DNA from: JBBRQP01 sp038226175
GTDB taxonomy: Bacteria; Cyanobacteriota; Cyanobacteriia; Gloeobacterales; Anthocerotibacteraceae
Length of the DNA: 26,465 nt
Reading direction: 5' to 3'
NCBI GenBank assembly: GCA_038226175.1
Contig: JBBRQP010000038.1
Coordinates: 1-26,465, forward strand
Shown: piece by piece, positions 14,086 through 21,542 of the stretch
How positions within the stretch are numbered: position 1 is the first letter of the stretch
Layout: each line of letters opens with the position of its first letter
Made by a program: the position numbers and the translations under genes
Notes under the pieces: generated by a model
What the model was told of the DNA's origin: nothing
The model's input: the letters and a program-made list of their open reading frames with translations, nothing else
The model's database searches: none

Positions 14086-14112
14086 TTGACAAAACTACTA
14101 ATAGTGTAAGAT
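14086..14112 (+). promoter_or_regulatory. Candidate promoter of the zinc-ribbon gene
   Basis: A perfect TTGACA (14086-14091) and TAAGAT (14107-14112) are separated by 15 bases, a little short. Transcription would begin near 14119, about 32 bases before the ATG at 14151. Confidence 0.45.
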
Positions 14113-14150
14113 CGTGCTAGAAAGTAAAGCCCAGAACCTAAGGCTCGCGC

Positions 14151-14414
14151 ATGATTCACCCCCGTAAGTGTCCCTGTTGTCAGCGTCCTCTTCAGACCGT
14201 TGCTAGTCTCGAAGATAGTCTCTTGCGATGTGACTGGGATGGTCTTTTTCATTGGGACCCCCGCTATCGTCGTTTGCGGCACATGCGTAGTCGTCAAGTT
14301 TGGAATGTGGATGGTATCGGGCAGGTATGTCAACCCACAACTTCATCAGCTACTGAGCCTCGTCTGATGCGTAAACCACCCCGTCCGATCGAACTGCCGA
14401 AGCTGCCGCGTTAA
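14151..14414 (+). CDS. Small Cys-rich (zinc-ribbon-like) protein, 87 aa
   Basis: The protein opens MIHPRKCPCCQRPL, giving a CxxC knuckle (C7/C10, with an extra C9), and has a third Cys at 27 (LLRCDWDGLFHWDP) and a fourth at about 59 (GQVCQP). His residues lie in between. The C-terminus is a Pro/Arg-rich tail (RKPPRPIELPKLPR). One zinc site is plausible but the ligand set is irregular. Function unknown. AAGG stands seven bases before the ATG and a promoter-like TTGACA/TAAGAT lies upstream. It runs into the TldE-type gene 38 bases later, so the two may be cotranscribed. An antisense frame of equal length exists but has no such signals. Confidence 0.58.
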   Translation: MIHPRKCPCCQRPLQTVASLEDSLLRCDWDGLFHWDPRYRRLRHMRSRQVWNVDGIGQVCQPTTSSATEPRLMRKPPRPIELPKLPR

Positions 14415-14452
14415 TTCCTCGTACACTGGAAGAAGACCCGCAGAGAAGCGCC

Positions 14453-15760
14453 ATGATCGAACCTGTGTTGAGCAAAATTTTGGAATTAGCGCGCAGTCAG
14501 GGAGCTGAAGCCGAGGTTTTTTATTTAGAACAGGCAGAAACGCCGGTTGATTTTGAAAGTAATCGCCTCAAGTCCTTAGAGACAAAAGCTCTGCAAGGTG
14601 TGGCTTTACGAGTTATTGCTGCAGGAAAATTAGGATTTGCCAGCTCAACGGATTTGACTCAGCCCGAAAAATTAGTGGAAGCAGCTCTACAAACTTCAGC
14701 CATTGGCGACCCTTGCGCCATTGATTTCGCTGAGCCAACAACACTGGCGGCATCTACCCAATCTGACTATACAGCGCCCGCAGTGAGTACGTTAGTAGCT
14801 CAGGGCAAAACCTGGATTGACGCATTAAAGACCGCTAATCCCGATCTCATGGTCAGTGCGGGCTTTAGCTTACGCAATAGTAAACGTGTTATTGCCACGA
14901 CCCATGGCGCTTATCTTGAGCAGGCTGGACAAACCCTAGGAGCCAGTCTCGGGGCTAATTGGGTGCGTGGCGAAGACCTCTTGGATGTCTACAGTTATCA
15001 GTTTGTGCGCGAAGAAGAGCCGGATTATAGTGCGATGCTCCTCGAAGTCCAGACCAAACTCGCGCGCGCGACCCAGATGGCCTCCATCGAGAGCGGTACT
15101 TTACCCGTAATTTTTACACCTAATGCCGCTGCGGCTGTCTTTGGGGGGTTGTTTCGGACGATCTTCTCAGGTCAGAGTGTGGTACAAAAGTCTTCCCCTT
15201 TGACCGATAAAGTCGGACAGCATTTATTTGACCCGCGCTTGAGTGTTTATGAAGACCCGACTAGCGGCCCTGGGCGCACGGCTGTAGATGATGAGGGAAC
15301 GGCAACCCAGCAGAAATTTTTTATCCGTAATGGGGTCATTGAGAGCTTTTATTGGGACCGGACTTGGGCTGAGCGCGGTGGTGTAACTTCGACAGGTAAT
15401 GGCTTTCGCGGCGGCTTGAGTCGTCCGGGCGCACGACCTGTCAATGTCTGTCTGAGTGCTGGAGACGCGACGTTTGCGCAGATGGTGGCGAGCATCAAAA
15501 CTGGTCTGATTGTTGATCAGGTGCTCGGAGCCGGACAATCCAACCAGCTCGCTGGTGAGTTTTCTGTCAATCTCGACCTTGGCTACAAAGTCGAGAACGG
15601 TGAGATCGTAGGCCGGGTCAAAAATACGATGGTAGCTGGTAATCTCTTCACAGCTGGTCAAGCCCTAGAGGTGATCGGCAGTGAGTGTGAATGGGTCTTT
15701 GGTAGTACGTTGATGCCGCCCTTATTATTTCGGGAACTCGGCGTCGCCAGTCGTAGCTAA
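14453..15760 (+). CDS. pmbA: TldD/PmbA family protein, TldE (PmbA) type
   Basis: 435 residues of the TldD/TldE peptidase family, whose heterodimer degrades or trims small peptides and gyrase-inhibitor type substrates in the cytoplasm. The N-terminal part (EAEVFYLEQAETPVDFESNR, then LKSLETKALQGVALRVIAAGKLGFASST) and the C-terminal barrel (AAAAVFGGLFRTIFSGQSV, VDDEGTATQQK and the G-rich GNGFRGGLSRPG) are typical. It ends NTMVAGNLFTAGQALEVIGS. I see no HExxxH metal site, which marks it as the TldE/PmbA partner rather than the catalytic TldD. A TldD gene is not in the window. GAGAAG lies six bases before the ATG. The next gene is on the other strand. Confidence 0.9.
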   Translation: MIEPVLSKILELARSQGAEAEVFYLEQAETPVDFESNRLKSLETKALQGVALRVIAAGKLGFASSTDLTQPEKLVEAALQTSAIGDPCAIDFAEPTTLAASTQSDYTAPAVSTLVAQGKTWIDALKTANPDLMVSAGFSLRNSKRVIATTHGAYLEQAGQTLGASLGANWVRGEDLLDVYSYQFVREEEPDYSAMLLEVQTKLARATQMASIESGTLPVIFTPNAAAAVFGGLFRTIFSGQSVVQKSSPLTDKVGQHLFDPRLSVYEDPTSGPGRTAVDDEGTATQQKFFIRNGVIESFYWDRTWAERGGVTSTGNGFRGGLSRPGARPVNVCLSAGDATFAQMVASIKTGLIVDQVLGAGQSNQLAGEFSVNLDLGYKVENGEIVGRVKNTMVAGNLFTAGQALEVIGSECEWVFGSTLMPPLLFRELGVASRS

Positions 15761-15825
15761 CCCAAGCAATCACAGGATAAACATGGACACTTCTGAATTA
15801 GAAAACTAGGCTCAGCATAAGTGGG

Positions 15826-16128
15826 TTAGCCAGTAACTACCGTAGCTTGCCCTTTGATTACCTCACCCAAAATCGCTAAAATCTTTGGTACTAGGGGTTT
15901 TAGATCTGCTAGACGATTGGATGGGGCTTGTAGGATAATTACCGCAATGTCAAACTGCGATAGGTCTTGTTGGAATGACAAGTTTCGATCAACTGTGACA
16001 AAAACATCAAACTTCGGTGCTGTTAGGGTAAGCAGTTGACCATCTTTTATCCCTACCCACCCCATTTGAGGAACTGTTTTAACTTCTGCCAGCCTACAGT
16101 CAATACACTCATCTAAAGTCAGCCTCAT
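15826..16128 (-). CDS. DUF5615 PIN-like toxin
   Basis: A 100-residue protein with the PIN-type opening MRLTLDECIDCRLA, then VKTVPQMGWVGIKDGQLL, FDVFVTVDRNLSFQQDL and QFDIAVIILQAPSNR. The acidic residues in LDEC and VTVDRNL are those expected to bind metal in this nuclease-like family, usually the toxin of DUF433-DUF5615 pairs. From memory the family has about five or six more residues between RLA and EVKTV (as in RLAREI.GHEVKTV), so this copy appears to carry a short in-frame deletion that could weaken it. The ATG at 16128 begins one base after the antitoxin stop; an alternative start at 16149 would lie inside the antitoxin. It ends about 65 bases from the convergent pmbA gene. Confidence 0.8.
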   Translation of the reverse strand: MRLTLDECIDCRLAEVKTVPQMGWVGIKDGQLLTLTAPKFDVFVTVDRNLSFQQDLSQFDIAVIILQAPSNRLADLKPLVPKILAILGEVIKGQATVVTG

Positions 16129-16129
16129 T

Positions 16130-16348
16130 TTATGACACGATGCTGACAAGTTGTTTTTCTGCTTCTTCTAATAGAGCGATGACCTGCTCTCTACTCACAG
16201 TCGGAAAGCCATCTAAGAAATCATCAATAGACTCGCCTGCCTTGAGATAGTCTAGAAATGTCTGAATAGGTACCCTCGTGCAAGCAAAAACTGCCGTACC
16301 GCCCATAATATCAGGAGACGCACTAAGAATTAAAGCTGTATTGAGCAT
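16130..16348 (-). CDS. DUF433 antitoxin
   Basis: 72 residues of the DUF433 family, a small winged-helix-like protein encoded just before DUF5615 toxins. The usual order is visible: SPDIMGGTAVFACTRVPIQT corresponds to the D...G.P.I.GTR.PV motif, followed by LKAGESIDDFLDGFPTVS and REQVIALLEEAEKQL. It is expected to bind and neutralise the toxin and to bind its own promoter. The toxin ATG follows the stop after one base, so the pair is translationally coupled. The ribosome site before the ATG is weak. No operator repeat could be singled out upstream. Confidence 0.82.
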   Translation of the reverse strand: MLNTALILSASPDIMGGTAVFACTRVPIQTFLDYLKAGESIDDFLDGFPTVSREQVIALLEEAEKQLVSIVS

Positions 16349-16411
16349 AAGTCCCCGATTTGAGGTGCTGGCTTTATCAGTTTATCAATTCCTATTTACA
16401 ATGCACCCACA

Positions 16412-17212
16412 TCATCGAATCAGGCCACTAATGACCAGACTAATCATATAAAAAGCCAAGGGTGCAGTAAAAATATAACTATCACAGCGGTCTAAAATAC
16501 CGCCATGACCGGGGATCAAGTTACCCGAATCCTTGAGTCGTGCACTGCGTTTCATCAGCGATTCGATCAGGTCACCTAGGAGCGCCGCACCGCCAATCAG
16601 CAAACCAAAAATCAACCCAACCCAGGTCAAACTCCAAGCCATATATACAGCCCCGCCGTAGCCTACCACCATGCTGCTGACAATACCAAAGACAGCACCT
16701 TCCACGGTTTTTTGGGGACTCACGCGCGGATAGAGACTCAGTTTACCAAAACTTTTTCCTACGATATAAGCGCCAATATCCGCTGCCCAAATACACAAAA
16801 ATGTGAGCAACATAAACTCAGCTCCGTGCTCCAAAGCCCGCAAACGTAGCCAATAACTCGGCAAAGCTCCCGCGTAAAATAAGCCCAACAAAGAAGTCGC
16901 AATATCCGCTGTCCGTGCTGGGGCTGGGCGTATTAGCAAGTAAATAAAAATCAAAGCTCCGGTAGAAAGAAGAGCTTCTTCGACATAACGTGGAAAAAAC
17001 TGTTGGACAACTAGGAGCCCGAGTGCCACGGTTGTACTGAGTTTACGTGAAGGCAAATAGCCTTCTGCCTCGACCATGTCAAAGTACTCACGTAAACCTA
17101 GATAGATTACGACTCCCAAAGCAACTAGCAAGCCGGAGCCTCCCAGTGCAATACCTGCGAGTGCCAGACCAATGGCAATCACTGCGCTAACTACACGAGA
17201 CCAAGGTATCAA
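16412..17212 (-). CDS. cdsA: Phosphatidate cytidylyltransferase
   Basis: Makes CDP-diacylglycerol from phosphatidic acid and CTP in the membrane, the branch point to phosphatidylglycerol, which cyanobacteria need for photosystem function. The 266 residues contain about seven hydrophobic segments. The family signature lies near the C-terminus: SLMKRSARLKDSGNLIPGHG followed by GILDRCDSY. A second conserved stretch is ADIGAYIVGKSFGK, with SPQKTVEG behind it. The TTG at 17212 is taken as the start because AGGAAG stands six bases upstream and the product then has the usual length. It is divergent from rapZ across about 150 bases. Confidence 0.93.
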   Translation of the reverse strand: MIPWSRVVSAVIAIGLALAGIALGGSGLLVALGVVIYLGLREYFDMVEAEGYLPSRKLSTTVALGLLVVQQFFPRYVEEALLSTGALIFIYLLIRPAPARTADIATSLLGLFYAGALPSYWLRLRALEHGAEFMLLTFLCIWAADIGAYIVGKSFGKLSLYPRVSPQKTVEGAVFGIVSSMVVGYGGAVYMAWSLTWVGLIFGLLIGGAALLGDLIESLMKRSARLKDSGNLIPGHGGILDRCDSYIFTAPLAFYMISLVISGLIR

Positions 17213-17365
17213 CCGAGCTTCCTACCGCATGAAAGGGGTATCTTTACCATGCTGACACATGGTTACACCGAGACCATGTAAAATTTGATATAGGGCAAGC
17301 GCTAATCTGCCTTTTCCCCAGGCCGTAACTTAAACCATTACAATAAGCACTAGGTGTGAGATGAG

Positions 17366-18244
17366 ATGATGCAAACCCAAAATTTGGTGATTACCGGGTT
17401 AGCAGGAAGTGGTCGCAGCACAATACTAAAAATACTCGAAGACTTCGGCTATCATTGTCTAGCCAACTTTCCGCCTGCCTTAATCCCAGCTTTTTTGGCA
17501 CTCAATACGGTAGCAGACCGATTGGCGATCGAATTAAATTTAGATACAACGGCTAATTTGGCTGAGTTGCCTATTGCCCTATACGCACTCAAAGACGCAC
17601 AACGACAGCCTTTATTGGTTTTTGTAGAAGCAGCTACCCCGACTTTGCTCAGCCGTTACGCACTGACGCGTCGCCCGCATCCTTTGATCGTCCAATCCAC
17701 CAGCCTCGAAGCGGCTATTGAAGCTGACCGCCAACATTTAGCCCCGGTGCGCCAACAAGCACAGTTGGTTTTAGATACTTCTGAGTGGCAAATGAAAGAT
17801 TTGCGAACCCATGTCGAGCTGGTAGTTGGGGGACAAGCACCGCCTGTGAGTGTGACTGTGATGAGCTTTGGTTACAAATATGGCGTGCCGCGTGAGGCCA
17901 ATCTCGTATTTGATATCCGCTTTTTGCCTAATCCCTATTATGAAGACCACTTGCGTCCACTGACGGGGATGCAAGTGGAAGTTGCATCCTATGTGTTTAA
18001 TTATGCTGCTGCCCTCAAAACCTATGCCCAGATCGAGCAGACAGTGGCGTTTTTCTTGGAGCAGTATCGCGAAGAACGCCGGGGTCAAGTAACGATTGCC
18101 ATTGGCTGTACGGGAGGACAACATCGCTCTGTAGCGTTTGTGGAACGTTTGGCTCAAGCCCTCGTTCCTACAGATGATTCGCGCAAATTGTGCATTTATC
18201 ACCGTGAACAAGCACACAGGAGTGCGCCCCATGACCACGTTTAA
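17366..18244 (+). CDS. rapZ: RNase adapter / nucleotide-binding protein RapZ (YvcJ)
   Basis: 292 residues. The N-terminal domain is a P-loop NTPase with Walker A GLAGSGRST at 11-19 (the usual Lys is Arg here). The C-terminal domain has SFGYKYGVPREANLVFDIRF, LPNPYY and the IGCTGGQHRSV loop, both hallmarks of RapZ/YvcJ. In E. coli RapZ guides RNase E to the GlmZ small RNA; in Gram-positives YvcJ binds nucleotides and affects competence. No GlmZ-like RNA is known to me in cyanobacteria, so the target here is open. It overlaps yvcK by 14 bases, the arrangement common in Firmicutes and Actinobacteria. ATG at 17366 is followed at once by a second ATG. Confidence 0.93.
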   Translation: MMQTQNLVITGLAGSGRSTILKILEDFGYHCLANFPPALIPAFLALNTVADRLAIELNLDTTANLAELPIALYALKDAQRQPLLVFVEAATPTLLSRYALTRRPHPLIVQSTSLEAAIEADRQHLAPVRQQAQLVLDTSEWQMKDLRTHVELVVGGQAPPVSVTVMSFGYKYGVPREANLVFDIRFLPNPYYEDHLRPLTGMQVEVASYVFNYAAALKTYAQIEQTVAFFLEQYREERRGQVTIAIGCTGGQHRSVAFVERLAQALVPTDDSRKLCIYHREQAHRSAPHDHV

Positions 18245-19553
18245 AGAACATACCCGCAATCTTGGCATCTGGATGTTACCTGGAATGCGGGTTAAACGCT
18301 GGTTGACCCTAGTTATGGTAGGTGTTGCCTTAGTCAGTATTGGTCTGGCGATTTGGGTGGATTTGCGCCCGATTTTTCGGACAGGACAATTATTAAGTGG
18401 AGCGGTTCGTACGCTAGCCCATGCTGTGCCTAATGAATTTAGTGGTCCCTTGGTTTTATTTGTGGGACTTGGGATAATCTTTTGGAGTTTACGTAGTATG
18501 GTGACTTCGATTACCGAAGTCTTAGTACCTGAAGGTGCAGAGACCGATTTAGCCAACCGCGTCTTGACCCATCGGCGCTTGAGTCGGGGCGCACGCATTG
18601 TTGCCATTGGCGGTGGCACGGGGTTATCGACATTACTGCGGGGTCTACGCACCTACAGCAGCAATATCACCGCCATTGTGACCGTAGCCGATGATGGGGG
18701 CTCATCAGGGCGATTACGCAAGGAATTTGGGGCATTACCACCGGGGGACTTACGTAATTGTCTAGCGGCTCTCGCGGACGAAGAAAAGTTATTAACCGAG
18801 TTATTTCAGTATCGCTTCCCCAAAAATCCTGATAGTCAAGCTGACCAAGGACTCGCCGGACATAGTTTTGGTAATCTCTTTTTGACCGTGATGGCGGAGA
18901 TCACAGGCGGTTGGGAAAAAGGCTTAGCAGCAAGTTCTCAGGTGCTCGCTGTACGCGGACGGGTGTTGCCCTCTACTCTCGAAGATGTGACCCTTTGGGC
19001 AGAGATGGAAGATGGCCGACGCATTGAAGGCGAGTCTCAAATTCCTGAATCTGGAGGCAAAATTCGCCGTGTAGGCTGCATTCCCGAAGCGCCACGGGCC
19101 TTACCTCGGGCTCTGGAGGCGCTAGCTGAAGCCGATTTAATTATTTTGGCTCCCGGTTCTTTATTTACAAGTATTATCCCAAATTTGCTGGTTCCAGAAA
19201 TTGCCCAGGCTTTACGAAACACAACAACGCCCGTAGTCTATGTGTCTAACTTAGTTGTCCAAAAAGGCGAAACTGAAGGTTTCACCGTTAGTGACCATAT
19301 TAAAGCTATCGAAGAGGCCGCCGGAGGACGTTTTATCCAGACGGTCTTGGTGCAAAAGGCAACTGCAGAGGTCAAAAATAAACCCTTGATCCCAGTCGAT
19401 CAAGAAGCCCTAGCCCGCATGGGTCTCAATATCCTAGGTGCTGATGTCATTGAAGCTGGCAGCATCAGTATTCGTCATCACTCGCGCCGCTTAGCCCGGG
19501 TGTTGATGCATTGGTATGGTCGCCGCTATCAGTCTTTACGGCGTGTCTCCTGA
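18231..19553 (+). CDS. yvcK: Gluconeogenesis factor family protein YvcK (CofD-like), membrane-anchored
   Basis: 440 residues from the ATG at 18231, which has AGGAG eight bases upstream and lies inside the end of rapZ (14-base overlap). Two N-terminal membrane helices (about 24-43 and 72-90) precede the CofD-like Rossmann domain, as in other cyanobacterial members. The Bacillus protein lacks them. Domain motifs include IVAIGGGTGLSTLLRGL (123-139), IVTVADDGGSSGRLRKEFG, LPPGDLRNCLAALA, HSFGNLFL and LIILAPGSLFTSIIPNLLVP. Bacillus YvcK binds UDP-GlcNAc and supports cell shape and gluconeogenic growth, so a role in envelope precursor control is likely. The open frame starting at 18138 is not preferred. 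Confidence 0.92.
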   Translation: MTTFKEHTRNLGIWMLPGMRVKRWLTLVMVGVALVSIGLAIWVDLRPIFRTGQLLSGAVRTLAHAVPNEFSGPLVLFVGLGIIFWSLRSMVTSITEVLVPEGAETDLANRVLTHRRLSRGARIVAIGGGTGLSTLLRGLRTYSSNITAIVTVADDGGSSGRLRKEFGALPPGDLRNCLAALADEEKLLTELFQYRFPKNPDSQADQGLAGHSFGNLFLTVMAEITGGWEKGLAASSQVLAVRGRVLPSTLEDVTLWAEMEDGRRIEGESQIPESGGKIRRVGCIPEAPRALPRALEALAEADLIILAPGSLFTSIIPNLLVPEIAQALRNTTTPVVYVSNLVVQKGETEGFTVSDHIKAIEEAAGGRFIQTVLVQKATAEVKNKPLIPVDQEALARMGLNILGADVIEAGSISIRHHSRRLARVLMHWYGRRYQSLRRVS

Positions 19554-19700
19554 AAAAGCTTTAAGATATTGTAGAAAGTTAAGCAGGCATGACCCATCCA
19601 AAAGTTTTGTTTGGAGATAGCTAAAGAGTCAGCGTACGTCGCAGATTTTGCGCTATCGTAGGGAATGTTAAAACTTTGTTAAAGCGTCAGAGAGCCCTCG

Positions 19701-21530
19701 ATGACCCTGTTTGCTACCGAAACTCTATGGTGGATTCCCTGCTATGGCTTGGTGGGGGTGCTTTTTACGTTGCCCTGGGCCATTGGCTCTGTCAAAAACA
19801 CGGGGCCACGTCCGGCGGCTTATTTCAACTTTTTGATGACGGCTCTAGCCTTGATTCATGCCTTGATTCTGTGGCAGACCAGCTGGACACATCCGGCCTA
19901 CAATATAGAATTTGTCTGGTTTGAGGTCGGTAATTGGCACCAAGATATTATCCTCAGAGCCTCAATCGAAAGCCTAGGTGGTGTATTTTTAATTACACTC
20001 TTGAGCTTTCTAGCTCAGTTATTTGCCCTCGGCTATATGGAAAAAGACTGGGGCTTAGCACGGTTTTTTGCGCTGATGGGCTTTTTTGAGGGAGCAATGT
20101 GTGGTTTGGCTTTGAGCGATTCTCTATTGGCAAGCTACGGGTTATTGGAACTGCTGACCCTTTCGACCTATTTACTGGTGGGCTTTTGGTATGCTCAGCC
20201 CTTGGTAGTTACGGCGGCTCGCGATGCTTTTTGGACGAAACGCTTAGGTGATATGCTGCTGCTGATGGGCGTGGTCGCGCTTTCGACCTTAGCTCCGAGT
20301 TTAAATTTTACGGATCTGACGGCTTGGGCGCACACAGACGGTAAGTTGCTATCACCCACTGCTATCACTTTGTTAGGCTTTGCTCTGATCGCAGGCCCCA
20401 TTGGTAAATGTGCCCAATTCCCGCTTAATCTCTGGCTGGACGAAGCCATGGAAGGCCCCAATCCGGCCTCGATCATGCGTAACTCAGTGGTGGTTGCCTG
20501 CGGTGCCTATGTGTTGATTCGGGTGCAACCGATCTTAGCTCTCTCGCCAGTGGTCATGGGGACACTGGTCTTTATCGGAGCGTTGACGGCAATTGGTGCT
20601 TCTTGGGTGGCGCTCGCACAGGTAGATCTCAAACGTGCGTTTTGTCATTCCACCAGTGCTTATTTGGGTCTAGTATTTATTGCCGTAGGTCTCCAGCAGT
20701 CAGAAGTAGCTTTACTGCTCCTATTTGCGCATACACTCGCTAAGGCTCTGCTATTTATGAGTATTGGGTCGGTCATCTTTACGACGAGTACGCAGGATTT
20801 ACGTGAACTTGGTGGTTTGGGATCACGGATGCCTGCTACTACCACAGCTTATCTCGTTGCTGCCTCAGGCTTGGTTGCTGGTCTACCCTTGGGCAGTTTC
20901 TGGGCCTTGGGTGCCTTTGGTCAGATCTTGGCTACAGCACCATTTTTATTGATTATTTTGCTATCCGTTAATGGTTTAACTGCCTTCAATCTAGGGCGGG
21001 TTTTCGGTTTGGTATTTATGGGGCCAGCTCAGCCCAAAACCCGTCGCGCCCCGGAAGTACCTTGGACGATGGCTGTACCCTTGGTCGCGCTCACAATTCT
21101 AACCCTGCTGGTGCCTTTGTTTATCTTGCAGGGGCACTTTACTAGCTTGACCTTGAGTTTACCAGTACTGTTATTGGTGGTCTCTGGTGTATTGGGAGGT
21201 TGGTTTGGCTATCAAGGCACCCGCGTCCCCTTGGTCTTACCCAAAACCCAGCTGCGTGAACAAATCCAAGACTTTTTGGCCCATGACCTCTATGTAGAAC
21301 GTTTTTATCGGGCAACAATTGTGACTTGGATTAGTTGGGGCGCCAAGATCACGGCTTGGCTCGACCGTCATATCGTAGATGGTGCCGTCAATCTGGTGGG
21401 CTTGGGTTCTCTGGTCAGCGGTCAGTTTTTGCGTTATGCCAATTCTGGTCAATCCCAGACCTACGTACTTACGATCGTGGTCGGGGTGATCGTGGTTGGG
21501 GTTGTCGAACTTATCATCACTTTGCACTAA
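19701..21530 (+). CDS. ndhF: NDH-1 subunit NdhF, CO2-uptake type (NdhF3/F4)
   Basis: A 609-residue proton-pumping antiporter-like subunit of thylakoid or plasma-membrane NDH-1, with many membrane helices. LLELLTLSTYLLVGFWYAQP and ARDAFWTKRLGD match NdhF. LWLDEAMEGPNPASIMRNSV replaces the HAATMV-type stretch of respiratory NdhF1, and that RNS(V) form is what I associate with NdhF3/NdhF4 of the CO2-hydrating NDH-1MS/MS' complexes. The length (about 610, not 660 or more) agrees. The C-terminal amphipathic lateral helix region (LPKTQLREQIQDFLAHDLYV) is present. ndhD follows after 12 bases. No cupA or cupB gene follows, so F3 versus F4 cannot be decided. The ribosome site is weak, so the exact ATG is less certain. 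Confidence 0.88.
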   Translation: MTLFATETLWWIPCYGLVGVLFTLPWAIGSVKNTGPRPAAYFNFLMTALALIHALILWQTSWTHPAYNIEFVWFEVGNWHQDIILRASIESLGGVFLITLLSFLAQLFALGYMEKDWGLARFFALMGFFEGAMCGLALSDSLLASYGLLELLTLSTYLLVGFWYAQPLVVTAARDAFWTKRLGDMLLLMGVVALSTLAPSLNFTDLTAWAHTDGKLLSPTAITLLGFALIAGPIGKCAQFPLNLWLDEAMEGPNPASIMRNSVVVACGAYVLIRVQPILALSPVVMGTLVFIGALTAIGASWVALAQVDLKRAFCHSTSAYLGLVFIAVGLQQSEVALLLLFAHTLAKALLFMSIGSVIFTTSTQDLRELGGLGSRMPATTTAYLVAASGLVAGLPLGSFWALGAFGQILATAPFLLIILLSVNGLTAFNLGRVFGLVFMGPAQPKTRRAPEVPWTMAVPLVALTILTLLVPLFILQGHFTSLTLSLPVLLLVVSGVLGGWFGYQGTRVPLVLPKTQLREQIQDFLAHDLYVERFYRATIVTWISWGAKITAWLDRHIVDGAVNLVGLGSLVSGQFLRYANSGQSQTYVLTIVVGVIVVGVVELIITLH

Positions 21531-21542
21531 GAGGAAGGCAAC

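Noticed and set aside
14075..14087. GGGGGTATAGCTC, identical to the start of a tRNA-Ala gene
   Set aside because: The following bases do not form D, anticodon or T arms and no TTCGA is found. It is a chance match or at most a tiny remnant, and it overlaps a promoter-like TTGACA.
15224..15661. Minus-strand open frame of 145 codons inside pmbA
   Set aside because: A shadow of the TldE/PmbA gene: no ribosome site and no recognisable protein features, while the sense frame has clear family motifs.
17771..18652. Minus-strand open frame of 293 codons over rapZ-yvcK
   Set aside because: Low-complexity, basic and without motifs; both sense genes are firmly identified.
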